Of a DNA stretch of 64,000 bases, positions 13,701 to 23,939 are shown one piece after another. The first letter of the stretch is position 1, and every line of letters starts with the position of its first letter. The stretch spans positions 2,294,001 to 2,358,000 of the forward strand of contig BSYQ01000004.1 of NCBI GenBank assembly GCA_030272585.1, in the 5' to 3' direction. This stretch comes from Bryopsis sp. KO-2023. Its lineage: Eukaryota > Chlorophyta > Ulvophyceae > Bryopsidales > Bryopsidaceae. The notes beneath the pieces were generated by a model that was given only the letters and a program-made list of their open reading frames with translations, made no database searches and was not told the DNA's origin. Position numbers and translations under genes: made by a program.

Positions 13701-15195
13701 CTGTTGCACGCTGGTGAACTTTTGCTCCTTCTCTTGAATAAATAAACCCCCTCATACTTGGGTTTCATTTTTTGCAACACAGAAGATTGAGCAAAATCGA
13801 AAGGGGAGAATAATAGTACCAAGGCAGTCATCTTCACTGCAGCCGGCAGGAGAAAGGCCAACGTTTTGCCGCTGCCCGGCTCAGCAACGCCTTGCATATC
13901 TTTTCCCTCCAAGCAAACTGGCCAGCAGCCTTCCTGCACTGGAGTGGGCTCGATGAATCGCATGTGGGCCATGTACCTAATTTTTTTCCATAAAATTCAC
14001 CAAAAATCTCAAAAAAAAACAGAGAGTTTTCCTTTCTGCCTAATTGTGTGAACTGTTTGAAATTAAAAAAAAAAACAATGAATGGTTGAAAGAAAAAGGA
14101 AGTCGACAATTACATCACACAATCTCACTCACAGTTTTCTCACTCTTTTTTTCCCTTGCATGACAAGAATTCTGAGCAAGGACCCTCAAAACCCCAAATT
14201 TCAATATTGAGGATTCACAACATGCTACAAGTTCCTCTGAATATTTTGATCTGGAATCTCATTATTATATTAAGATAAATAACATTATATTAATAAAAAA
14301 AAAAAAACATATTCTTATTATTCCACCTCTGAATTGCATCAGGAAACTCCTTGAGTGCAGCAGAAGGAAGATGCTCGACAGGAGTGCTTTCGGATTTCTC
14401 CTCAGCATCGTCCTTGTGCTCTTTTGCAGTTCTCAAATTAATATCTGTCGACAAGTTGAAGCTCTGACTTGATTTTCGCGTTCTCCTCCTTTTCCGTGGC
14501 TTCTCCTCAGATTCTTCTGGCTCTTTCCGCATCACGGTGCCCTGAAAAATAAAAAAATTCCCAAAGCTCGAAAAGTGCGAAACAGTTGCAACATGACCAT
14601 TCACTTGTGCAACCCCCCCCCAAAAAAAAATAATAATAATAAATAAAAATAAATAAATAAATAAAAATAAAATAAAATAAAATAAAATAAAATAAAAGAA
14701 TGTTATTATCATTATTATTAACAAAAGTGATGGAGTTTAGAAAAATGTTGCCTACCCTGATTGAAAACTGAGAAATCTATTTGTATGATTCAAAAAGTAA
14801 AGAGCAGCACATCTCTATCACAAAAGCTCCCCCCCCTGTTTTTCAAATTTTGAGTAATCTAAATGTGAAGCATCATACTTCCACCACCATGTGAATCCTA
14901 ACCAAACACTCAATTATGTTCAACTCACAGGAATAACGATGGGGAGATCCGATCGCTTGGGCCCCTTGCTCTCGGCGCCCTCCACCATTTCTTCCACAGG
15001 CCACAGCTTGTCTTCCGCTTTCACCACGGGCTCTTGAAAACAGTGGCCCCTGCACAGACGTCTGACTTTCGCCCTCTTTGGGCGCTCCTTCTTTCCACGA
15101 GGCGCATCGTCCGCGAAAAAATCGACCGAACCAGACTTGCCCCCACCACTCCGTCTCTTTTTGGCAGATTTTCTGGCGGCGTAATCGTTCCCCAT
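10736..15195 (-). CDS. DEAD-box RNA helicase, DDX24/Mak5 type, 10 exons
   Basis: ATP-dependent RNA helicase. The DDX24/Mak5 group acts in nucleolar 60S subunit assembly. The exons are 15195-14929, 14541-14327, 13976-13820, 13511-13356, 13228-13141, 12832-12717, 12424-12176, 11899-11609, 11411-11201 and 10863-10736; all junction phases agree, giving 625 residues ending at TAA. Motifs in order are the Q motif (FIEPTPVQ, about 168-175), Walker A AEPGSGKT (192-199), [22 protein letters not shown] (303-306), FFSATMPES (SAT at 338-340), [12 protein letters not shown] and HRVGRTGR (491-498). The N terminus is basic ([18 protein letters not shown]) and the tail is Lys/Arg-rich ([16 protein letters not shown]), as expected of a nucleolar protein. 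An acidic stretch follows the helicase core. The DDX24 subgroup call rests on the long basic N-terminal region and overall layout. Confidence 0.92.
11111..11191 (+). repeat. Dispersed intronic repeat family R2, copy 1
   Basis: About 80 bp inside the helicase intron 10864-11200, ending next to the donor of exon 11411-11201. By eye it matches 52468-52548 at about 80%; both share the words GATTGAGACT and CCATAGCGACCTA. Confidence 0.75.
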
Positions 15196-16019
15196 TTTTT
15201 TTTTTCACCCCAACACCAGATCAATGCAGGATTTTTATATCTATATATATACAAAAGGAAAGAGGGTATGTGTATGTGTGAAAATGCTAATGATTTATGC
15301 AGGATGTGCTGTAAATCGAATGGGTCCAACAGGGAGCTGTTGGATCGAAATTCCAACCCACTTCTTCCAGATCCAGACTCTTGAAAAAAATCGATTCACA
15401 ACATTCCACACCCTTCCAATGTGGAAAGCATTCATCTCATCTCTAAACCAAATCGACATCCGGATCCACGGAACAGTCCCGTCACCCCTCACAACAGATT
15501 TGATGCTCGCCAACCCAACCAGTTGCCACTCTCCAGTTCCGAAATCGCGTTTACCCGTATCATCCCCCCCACTTCCTCTGTTTCACAGGGTAGATCTTCC
15601 GCCATGCTCGGGTGCGATTACTCTCTTTCTGTCCCATCCACGCGGGGAACGGCCTGTTTTGTTTCGTGTAATGTGAACTGTTCTGCTGAGCTGGCGAAGC
15701 TGTCTCGAAACTGGGGGGGTGGATGTGGGGTTGATAGATCTATCACTTGAAATCTGTGTGATGTTTTCTGGCAACTTTTGGATTTTTTTTTTTGCCACCC
15801 TAGAGTAATGATAAAAATAGAAATCGAAAGCTTGACACTCAATGGCTGGATAGATGGGCTGCATTAGATCGTCAGTCTCAATGCACTGGGCGTTTCTTTC
15901 CCGTCAAAAAAAGAAGAGGATCAAAGGATGATATTCCAGCTGATTTTCTATGTTATTCAACAACTGCACACCCAACCTAATGCCCGAGTCGTACTATTGC
16001 TAGGAGAAGTTTTGGCGAG
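15196..16019. promoter_or_regulatory. Divergent intergenic region (shared promoter area)
   Basis: It separates the start codons of the helicase (-) and the GIY-YIG-domain gene (+), so it should contain both promoters. Short open frames here do not resemble known proteins. A TATATATATA tract lies at about 15238-15251. No specific regulatory site can be supported. Confidence 0.45.
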
Positions 16020-19000
16020 ATGGGTCGATGTGTTGCACCTCGGCCGGTTGCTCTGAGGGCAACTGCACACGCTCCATCATTTGTTGGGAAAACCCATCAG
16101 AGATTTGGCTTGAAGCGCACCCTGCCCAGAAGGCTTTCTCCGCCTTGCTTAGCTTCTCAAACTCTGTCTGAACTGCCCCTTTTTACCATTTTGAACCCAG
16201 ATGTGAGTAGCTGTTGTCTTTTTATTTTAAAAAAATAAAAAAAAGAGAGAGAGAGAGAAACATCAAATGTGTTTTGAGCGATAAACCAGAGCTCTATTCA
16301 TGAAGAATCGTTTTGATGTGCCATTTTTCTTCGAGCAATTTTTTATTTTGATTCCAATTCTGGTGCACTGATTTCTTGGCAGAGTGGATGGTTGAGATTT
16401 CTCTCTGAAATGAGCTGGAAAGCATCTGTCGTCTGGAAAGGGAAGGATTTTTTTTTACTGTTTTGAATGATGTGCAGGGTTATGTCAGCCCAGATGTGGA
16501 GGAAGGCACCGAGGCGTCCGTGTTCGCTATTTTCGACGATGGCAAGAAATTGCAGTACATCGGATTTTCCAAAGAGCTGGATTCTTCCCTGAAAACCGTT
16601 TTCACACGACGACCAGATAAGGCATATTACTACAAGTGAGTTGATGATCACTTTCGTTATTTTTTGTTTTTCTTTTTCTGTGGGGGGTGCAATTTACGAA
16701 AAATATAGCGGAATGTGGTTGATTCTGTTTTTCTTTTCTAAAAGGGGGAAATCTTTTTTTTTTTTGGAGGGCATGTAATTTGAAGGAACTCAACCAACAA
16801 GAGATGTTGGAGATTCGTCAAAACTGGTTCGAAGAAGTGGCGGGCCCTCCTCCAGGAAACAAACGTAAGAAAATGAAAATGATGGTTACGTTTTTACCAT
16901 CATTTACCAATAGAATATGCCATGTCAATCGCGATAATATCCCTGTTCGAAACACCAAGAAATAAATAAGGGAAAAAAAAAAAAAAGAGAGAGAGTAAGG
17001 TGAAGAGCACCCGTGAATTAAAAGTTGTTTCAACGTTTTTTTTGTTCCAGAAAAGAAAAGGATCACATTATCAAGTTGCACCCTCCAAGATAGAATAGGT
17101 TTAATCCGGAAAATGAAGAATCGACCAAGGAAGTGTCAATAAATCCACCAACTATGTCTCTTTGCTTGATAAAATTCCTGAATTTTACACTTTTCAATTC
17201 TCTGCAGTGGCATTGGAACGAGCTGCTTGGCAAGAGCCCGTTGATTCGGATGCGATCAGTGCCAGAGCCAAGGCTGCCGCCGCCGAAGAGAAAGTCAAAA
17301 GCTTGCTGGAGGAAATCCGGTTGAGGGGATGCAAAGAGGACTTCATCGCCGATCCAGCAAAAATTGCTGAAGGAAAGGTGATGCTTGATTTCGTCTACCG
17401 ACCCCCTGTATGCCATATCTGCCCCCCCCCAAAAAAAAAATAAAAATAAAAAGTAAATAAATAAATAAAACCTGAAAAAAAGAGAAGAAGATGAAAAATT
17501 ACAAGTAATGATTATTTTTTAAAAGAATTAAAATATAGCAAAAGAAAATTAAATAAAAGAAGAAAAAAAATTGACATGGGGATCTGTGTCAATCCGGTCC
17601 GCCACAGTCGATCAAGTCCTCTGAGCGATGGTGTGTAGTCAGCAAAAAAGTGGGTTGTGGTTTTTACAAGGTGGATTTCCTGCCGACCGCAAAGCTGACG
17701 AAGGAAGCGCTGGCGGAGCGACAAGCCGCAAGGGATGTCATCTTGAAAGCCAGTCGAACGTCCACTGTGGTGGTGAATGGGGAGGAGGAGGAATTCTCGG
17801 TGTATTTTTCCTCCTCTTTCGAAACAAACGGGGGCCACATGTTCGACATCACGGTGTCGTTCGATTCTGAAGACACAACGCACAGGGTCATCGTTGGTAA
17901 AGTCCAGCTGTTTGTTTAAAAGGAAAATCCGATATGGAGATTGCGATATTCAGGGAAACTTCAGACAGGTGTTTCAGGCTTTCTTGGTCAAGAGGATGTG
18001 GAGAAACATCGAAAGTGGAACAAAGTATCAAATTGTTTGTTTTTTTCATCTTGTTGTTTTTCTCCTTAGTAATAGAATTAAGCGGAAACAAAAACGAAAG
18101 TGATCTCTGTACAAACAAGTATGGTTTCAAACGTTGAAGTGAGTGCCCAGCTATATATATATATTGGAGATGTTCAACAGAGAATTTCATGCATTTTTTC
18201 TTTCAAGCTAAACCAAACTAGTAGTGATGGTTGGACTGGGGGTTGGGTGGACATGTTTGTTTCTTTATTGTTTTGTTCTTTTTTTCTTTTTTTCAGGGAA
18301 AGATTACTACGAGGAGTACGGTGCGGAGCCCGAAGAGGTGGTGGTGCTGGCGATGGGTTTCCTGCTTTCCAAAAACGAAGCCCGTCAGACTGAGGGAATG
18401 CTGCTGAGTTCGCAGTTCCCTGTGAATTACTTCAGCCTGTCGGAGCTTGACCAGCTCTACGACGATTTTGCCGTCGAATTCGGAGAGAAATTTGGCGAGC
18501 TGAAAGGTAGTTCAGTTTTTTTTTTCTTTCGTTCCAAACAGGTGTTGTTATAGATCATCACATCGACAGGTCCTTCATGCACCCAGTGATTTCATTGTCT
18601 TGAGCAAAGCGTTTTGAAATTCTCAAGTTTAATAGGCTAAAAATCAATAAATTTCCTCCCTATTTCCCTGGGGTAAAAAAAAATTAAAAAAATGCAAAAT
18701 ACAAATATATACTTTTTTGTTGCATTTTTTTATGTCTACATATATTTATTAATTATTTTTTCTTATATATATTTTTCAGAAATGCTTTGTTTTTAGTATA
18801 TGTATGTTTTCTCCTATATATATTTTAAGAAAATGCTTTTTTTTAACACTTTGGTAAATAGTTGAAAAAAAAAGAGTGAGAAAAAAAATCTTTTTCGAAA
18901 GAGAGCAAAAGGAAGTCGACCCTGATTCTTTCTGCTGTGAAAAAAACATTCAGCCGACACGTTTTGGAGATTCAATCGTATTCATGACTATGGAGCCATG

Positions 19001-19129
19001 TACGAAAACGTCGACAGCTTGTCTGCTGCCATGAGCGATAACTTTTTGAATGGCAATGAGGAAGAAGAAGAAGAAGAAAAGGAGGAAGAGGAAGAAAAGG
19101 AGGAAGATCTGCTGGAAGCCAAGAAATGA
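16020..19129 (+). CDS. Putative plastid-targeted GIY-YIG-like domain protein, 8 exons
   Basis: The exons are 16020-16202, 16478-16635, 16770-16864, 17051-17098, 17208-17377, 17671-17896, 18297-18506 and 18954-19129; phases agree and give 421 residues ending at TGA. The first exon encodes a Ser/Arg/Ala-rich stretch without acidic residues, typical of a chloroplast transit peptide. Residues of about 70-135 (SVFAIFDDGKKLQYIGFSKEL, then an aromatic WF and AGPPPGN) resemble the GIY-YIG-like N-terminal domain of plant glutaredoxin S16 (known family knowledge; similarity judged by eye). No glutaredoxin domain follows. The middle part is a charged helical segment (KAAAAEEKVKSLLEEIRL) and the C terminus ends in a Glu/Lys run at about 395-413. 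Function unknown; the nuclease residues of true GIY-YIG enzymes were not verified. The gene model is strong, the family assignment moderate. Confidence 0.7.
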
Positions 19130-19912
19130 AATTTCACAACGAACGGGAGCATTCTGCAACCAGTTGGGTCGCTGCCCAAACAACTGTGGTTTGTTTTTTT
19201 TTCTTTTTGGGCCATGCTGGCTTCAGGGTGAAAAAAAAAGAGAGGAAAAAGAAATTTTAGATCTTAAATTAGATACCGATGGGTTTTTGCAATTTGGGAA
19301 CGGACGTGTCGTGGAGAAGATATTTTTGTTTGCCCTCCCTTTTTTTTTTTTTGGCTTGCAATTCGAATCATTTTGTTTTTGTTTTTTTATTCAGAATTCG
19401 TTTAGTGTCTTCTCGTGGGTAAAAAAAAAAAAGATTGGTCACCAAAAAAAAAACAGAAAAGAAAAAAACACTCGGAAAAAAACGTAATGGATGTGTGGTA
19501 ATGGATGGTTAGCTCATAATCAAACAGAGAAAAAAAAATTGTAAAGACTGGTGGCGGTGTGGAGGGATTTTGTCAGAATTGATGTGTGAATTGATGCTTG
19601 AATGACTGGTTAGTATGTGTAAGAAGCGTACACACTAGACAGTGAAAACTTCAATAAAAATCCCTCACTAAAACTTGACAGTTGTGAACAGACCTGCCTG
19701 CTGCAGGAAAGGAAATCAATTTTATGAATCCTGATTGTTCCCCCATGATCAAAACCCCCCACTCCCCTTGTGGAAAAAAAAAATCTGAGTGATGTTGTGC
19801 TTTGGTTTGAGAGTCTGCCATGGAGAAAATCCACTAGAATTGTCTTTTTCTCCTCTAAGAGAACCCCTGATTGGATCCCACTCTTCCTCTGAACACAGTC
19901 ATCCATGGATAA
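19130..19912. other. Intergenic, no gene seen
   Basis: 3' flank of the GIY-YIG gene, with many A/T homopolymer runs. No supportable coding or RNA feature. Confidence 0.7.
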
Positions 19913-20869
19913 TCACTGACAGATGCAGAGAGTCCCCTCTCGGTCTGAAAACGTTCTCCGTCTATTCCCTTGGACATTGAATTCGCTCTTTCTTAACCAG
20001 GGCCCATGAGCACATCCTTTTCTTTGGCATGGGCAAAGGAATCTCCTAAATCCACGATTGCAACACATCTCGTTGCCAGGCCCGCGGCAAACCTTGGTCC
20101 CTGCACCCCCTGCACAAGGATCCCCTATTTCAAAGATGTCACCCTCCCCGTCGGAGTCGGGCACATCGCTGCACACACTCGAGGCAATCAGTTCTTCATC
20201 TGGGAAGGACGAAAAACAACGGAAACATTAGCCACCTCGATTGATTGCATTCCATTTGAGACACAAACAAAGAATTTCGCAGAATATGATGCATGAAAAA
20301 GACTAAAAATGGCGCACATGCACATGCAAATTCGCCATAAAGGAACTTGCCACTGCGAGGAGGTGTGGGGATGAGTATTCAATACTGGAAAGCACTCAAC
20401 CTTACTGACCTGCGGAACAAGCTTCGGCGGTGGATCTGGCAAAGGCCACCGCAATTCTACTCTGGGCGGTAGACACAAATGCATTCTTGACGTCCTCAGT
20501 GGTCCCACGGGCACCACAAAGATCCGCACGGGCCTCCAGGACAGCCTCGGAAATTTCCTTGGAAAGAGCTCGAATATCAGCAAAGCAGAATCCCGCTACA
20601 CTAACGCCGGTGCTAGCCCCAGCTTCGGCGGAGGCGTGTGCAATCGCTTCGGCGAACGCAATAGACCAATGTTCGCCATGATGGAAATCCCATCCACAAG
20701 AGGAAGCCTGTGCCTCGCAGGTGAGCTTGCCAAATGCGTTAGCCCAGACTTTGGCAATCGCTTTTGCAACAGCTGTGGCGGCCACTTCTGCTTTACCGCT
20801 GTCACACGCACCTCCATCAGCATACCACATACCGAAAGTTCCGTACCCCGTGCACGCCGATGACAAAGC
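19913..20869 (-). CDS. Unrecognised Ala/Cys-rich protein, partial
   Basis: Two exons are visible. Exon 20869-20410 starts at a CAG acceptor and encodes 153 residues dominated by Ala with helical spacing (AKAIAKVWANAFGKL, AEAIAHASAEAGA) and scattered Cys. Exon 20199-19913 begins in matching phase, is Asp/Glu then Gly/Cys-rich (DGEGDIFEIGDPCAGGAG, CNRGF) and reaches a stop. The upstream exon with the start codon was not identified; it should lie within the left inverted-repeat arm. The gene crosses the arm border at 20830 without a break, so the left arm is in its original flanking context here. Its counterpart in the right arm is cut after 40 bases. I do not recognise the family. Confidence 0.55.
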
Positions 20870-21028
20870 CTGCGGAAGCTGGTGACAGATGTTGAATCAC
20901 CTGAGAAAAATGGAGTGCTGGGCCCCGCTTCCAACGCCAATTCGCCGCGTAGGGGGTAGTCCGGCTGGTGCTTCTTGTTGCCCATCAACCGTGAAGAACT
21001 TTCGAACTTCGAGCGTCGCGCCGCTGCA

Positions 21029-22379
21029 ATGTCGGGGACAAATGGTGTTGACCTCAGAGGGTTGGAGTTCAAAATAATCGTAAGTTTCAAAACCGAGGGC
21101 CGTTTGCGTAGCGTCCTGTTTCCTTTCACCTGTTTACTTTTCCCGTTTCGTGTGTGCAGGCTGGGTTCGCTCTCGAAAAGCGGGCGAATAATACAAATTC
21201 CTTGTGGGAAACCTGGGAAGAAGTAAGCAAAAAAGTAGGATATTCCCAATTTGATCTTTTGTCAAAAGCGTACTATCTTGCTGTCGACGGTGCGAGTATG
21301 GAACTGGATGGGGTTTTGAAAGATTTAGTGCGAGTATGGAACTGGATGGGGTTTTGAAAGATTTAACCAGACCTCCAAAAACCAACCAACCCAAAAAACA
21401 AAAACAGAAACGCTTCTGTGAGATTGGGCGGCCTGAAACGACCGGAGGAAGACAACTCAGAGGTGAAATCTGTTGCATATAGAACATAGGCAGCCTTTCC
21501 GCAAAAGAACAAACACACCGGACGGTGGTGCAAATTCCCCGCCAGGAACTAATCTCGAATTCTTAGAAAGGGGCTGGGCGTGCAAAGAGGTCAGCGGAGT
21601 GCGGAATAATTCATAGATTGGAGGCAATCCCCACAAAAGTGATGGCCAGGGTGCCTACAGGGAAGGGCAGGGAAAAAGAAGCCTCGATCGAAGCCAGGGA
21701 TCTTTCCAACTGGGCTAAGAGGTCTTTTTCTTTCCCGATTCAGGTTTTGGTCAGTTGCGGAGCTTCAGAGCAGCACCTCGTTCCAATTCTGAAACGCCGA
21801 TGCAAATTGCAGCAAGGCTTGGACATGTGGCTGTGATTGAGGTGAGTCGATGATCATGATTTTCTTTGTTTTCCTCTATTCCTCCTGACGTAGTCAACGT
21901 TCTCTAGACTTCCTCGAGTATTGCTGGGTTGGGTTGATGGCTTCAGATGAGGGGGGGGGGGGGAGGGGAAATTCGGGTGGATTAGCAAAAGAGATACCAA
22001 AAGAGAGTTGGGCAGATTATGGTTACCACTTTCCGAGGGGGTGTGTTGCTTTTCCCCATGGAGATTCATTAACAAGGGATACCTTGCATGGAACCAACAG
22101 ACTGACAACCCCCCGACTCAACTGGAGGAGAGTGCAAAAAGATCATTAGCAAAAAGAAAAAGAAGAAATGAAAGCTGGGATGCTGTGGAAGGCGAGAAAA
22201 TCGTGACTGATGAGGTTTTGACCTCTAGGCCGGATATTCTTTCCGAAGTAGAATTCACGAAGGATATCGAAATCAAGGTGGGCACCCAAAAGATGCTGCT
22301 GCCGGTGGCTGCCGTGCAAGATGTGCTGAAATCCAAAATGAGGGAAATGGTAGAAGAGGCAAGGGCAAAACATGGCTAG
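21029..22379 (+). CDS. Small protein with one ankyrin-like motif, left copy, 4 exons
   Basis: The exons are 21029-21079, 21160-21289 and 21744-21841, then a last exon starting at about 22032 and ending at TAG 22377-22379; phases of the first three match exactly. The protein begins MSGTNGVDLRGLEFKII, continues with a helical segment (NSLWETWEEVSKKVGYSQ), and exon 3 encodes half an ankyrin repeat (SETPMQIAARLGHVAVIE). The C-terminal part is charged (SAKRSLAKRKRRNESW) and ends in a predicted coiled helix (DVLKSKMREMVEEARAKHG). I do not recognise the family. The start of the last exon is the weakest part of the model. An exact copy lies on the other strand in the right arm. Confidence 0.6.
21290..21365 (+). 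repeat. Exact 38-bp tandem duplication at a splice donor
   Basis: Units 21290-21327 and 21328-21365 are identical. Each begins with the GTGCGAGT that serves as the 5' splice site of exon 21160-21289, so the donor sequence itself is duplicated. It is repeated in the right arm at 34305-34380. Confidence 0.9.
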
Positions 22380-22589
22380 TTTTGAACATGGCTAGTTGAT
22401 TCGATTACGAAGCAGTCCAATTTTTCTGCAAAAGAAAACAGTGTTAATCTTTTTTAATATAACATAGCTGAAGATTCCATATTATGCAAATGGAGAAACA
22501 GAAATGCAGAAACAAAAGACTCTCTTAATATTTTCTCAGGGTCAATGTCATATTTCAGAAAGAATATGGACCAGTGAGGTTATTTCTTA

Positions 22590-23011
22590 CTTTGTTCTTG
22601 AGCTCTCGACCTCATTCTGCGGCAATTTTTTCAATTTGAATTTTATGTCAGCGGTGTACAGAAACTGCTTTCCCATGTCATGTGGCCACCACAGATTGTA
22701 AGGTTCTTTCACAACCACCTGAAAGTTTTTGAAGACACAAGAAGAACTTTAGGCTGCCCATACCCCCAATCAAAAATAAAAATTCAAAGCAATGCAATGC
22801 AAAACAGTCTGTAAATTATCAGTACAAGTTCTTAAAAATTGCGCGAAAATTTCCCAACAGTTCTGTGTACGTTTCTGTTATTGTTGAACAAGTCTCCTGT
22901 TGACTTGAAATTCAAAGAAAGGCTCATTAAGGCAACGAGAGAAAAGCATGAAACGAACCTCATCCATTTTGACGATCAGGGAATCCTGACCCTTCAATTC
23001 TACAGTGGGCA
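22590..23011 (-). pseudogene. Two isolated beta-mannosidase exons, left arm
   Basis: Exon 23011-22959 (TVELKGQDSLIVKMDE) and exon 22718-22590 (VVVKEPYNLWWPHDMGKQ, then a beta strand LYTADIKFKL) match the end of the second beta-sandwich domain of GH2 beta-mannosidase, just before the catalytic barrel (known family layout: the LWWP..G..Q LY strand). No upstream or downstream mannosidase exons follow on this strand. The barrel exons lie on the opposite strand from about 23940. The fragment cannot make a protein as arranged. Confidence 0.7.
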
Positions 23012-23742
23012 CTGATGGTAGTGGACACAACATCATCGAATCCCTTCGCCATAAAATGAACGAAACCTATCCGGCGCTCACCCCGTTAACTGGGCAGCAT
23101 CCAGGGGGCGAGCCACTGCCCGGGGTTTCCCTGTATGATGTCTCTGTGGAAACACGGGTCAGCAAAGGCAAAGGGGGTGTTCGGCAGTCGGATCGATCAG
23201 GGTTTCTTTTCACTCACAAGGGCTACAGTGGACCCGGCTTCTTGGATTTGTCACACTATGCCGTAATGGGGATGGAACGAAATGGTGTGAAGCCGAAGTT
23301 GACGGTGAATTGGATAGGCAAAGATGTGGCATTCTGGGAGGGTGCTCTGAAAAGCACGACGAAAGGCTTGGTTCCAAATCTGTTGCACCGCCAGGGCATT
23401 CCACAGCGACTGTGTGATGCTCTGTGTAGGGCTGCGAATGTCCCACTTGATCGGAGATTGTCTCAAATCAGAAAACTTGAAATGAAATCCTTGCTGGAGG
23501 TGCTGACTCGGTATGAGTTGCCCTCCGAGGGTCATCAAAGGTACAAGAAAGCGGAAGTCACTGGGGGCGGGGTGCCTTTATCTGAGTTAGACTGTTCAAC
23601 GATGGAATCCAGAGGTTTGCCTGGGGTGTATTTGTGTGGCGAGATTGTGGATGTGTTAAGGAGGATAGGTGGGTTCAACTTTTATTGGGCATGGTTGTCA
23701 GGGCGACTCGCAGGATCGAGTTGCCGGAAATCACTGCTCTGA
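23006..23742 (+). pseudogene. C-terminal half of a HI0933/BaiN-like flavoprotein, left copy
   Basis: One exon of about 245 codons ends at TGA. It matches the C-terminal half of the HI0933-like (YhiN/BaiN) FAD-dependent oxidoreductase family: GTDGSGHNIIESL, YPALTPL, GFLFTHKGYSGPGFLDLSHY, the segment KKAEVTGGGVPLSEL followed by TMESRGLPGVYLCGEIVDV, and GFNFYWAWLSGRLAG. The N-terminal Rossmann half with the dinucleotide-binding GGGAAG-type motif is absent upstream; instead the sequence runs straight into an antisense mannosidase exon, overlapping it by six bases. The gene is therefore 5' truncated at a rearrangement junction near 23005. The family is common in bacteria and plastid-bearing eukaryotes. 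Confidence 0.85.
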
Positions 23743-23939
23743 AATGCTCGTTATTGCAGGAATTGTTTTTGTATGATGGAAGGGGGGTTGGAAAGGTTTG
23801 TAGAATTCAAGGAATCGGGTTTCCTTGAACCCCTTTTCTTGCTACTGCACGGGTCTAATTGAAAAGGTGTCCTCTCACCATTTTACTGCTACCACATTCA
23901 GTCTTTTCTTTTCATTCACTATTCACTCTTTTGCAATGT

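Larger units (their letters stand above)
20830..23828 (+). repeat. Left arm of a 2,999-bp inverted repeat
   Basis: It is the reverse complement of 31842-34840 (position x pairs with 55670-x). Both arms are exactly 2,999 bp by their ends. In the segments I compared there was one difference, A at 22139 versus the equivalent of G in the right arm, changing Lys to Arg in a shadow frame. Homology stops sharply at both ends. Confidence 0.95.
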
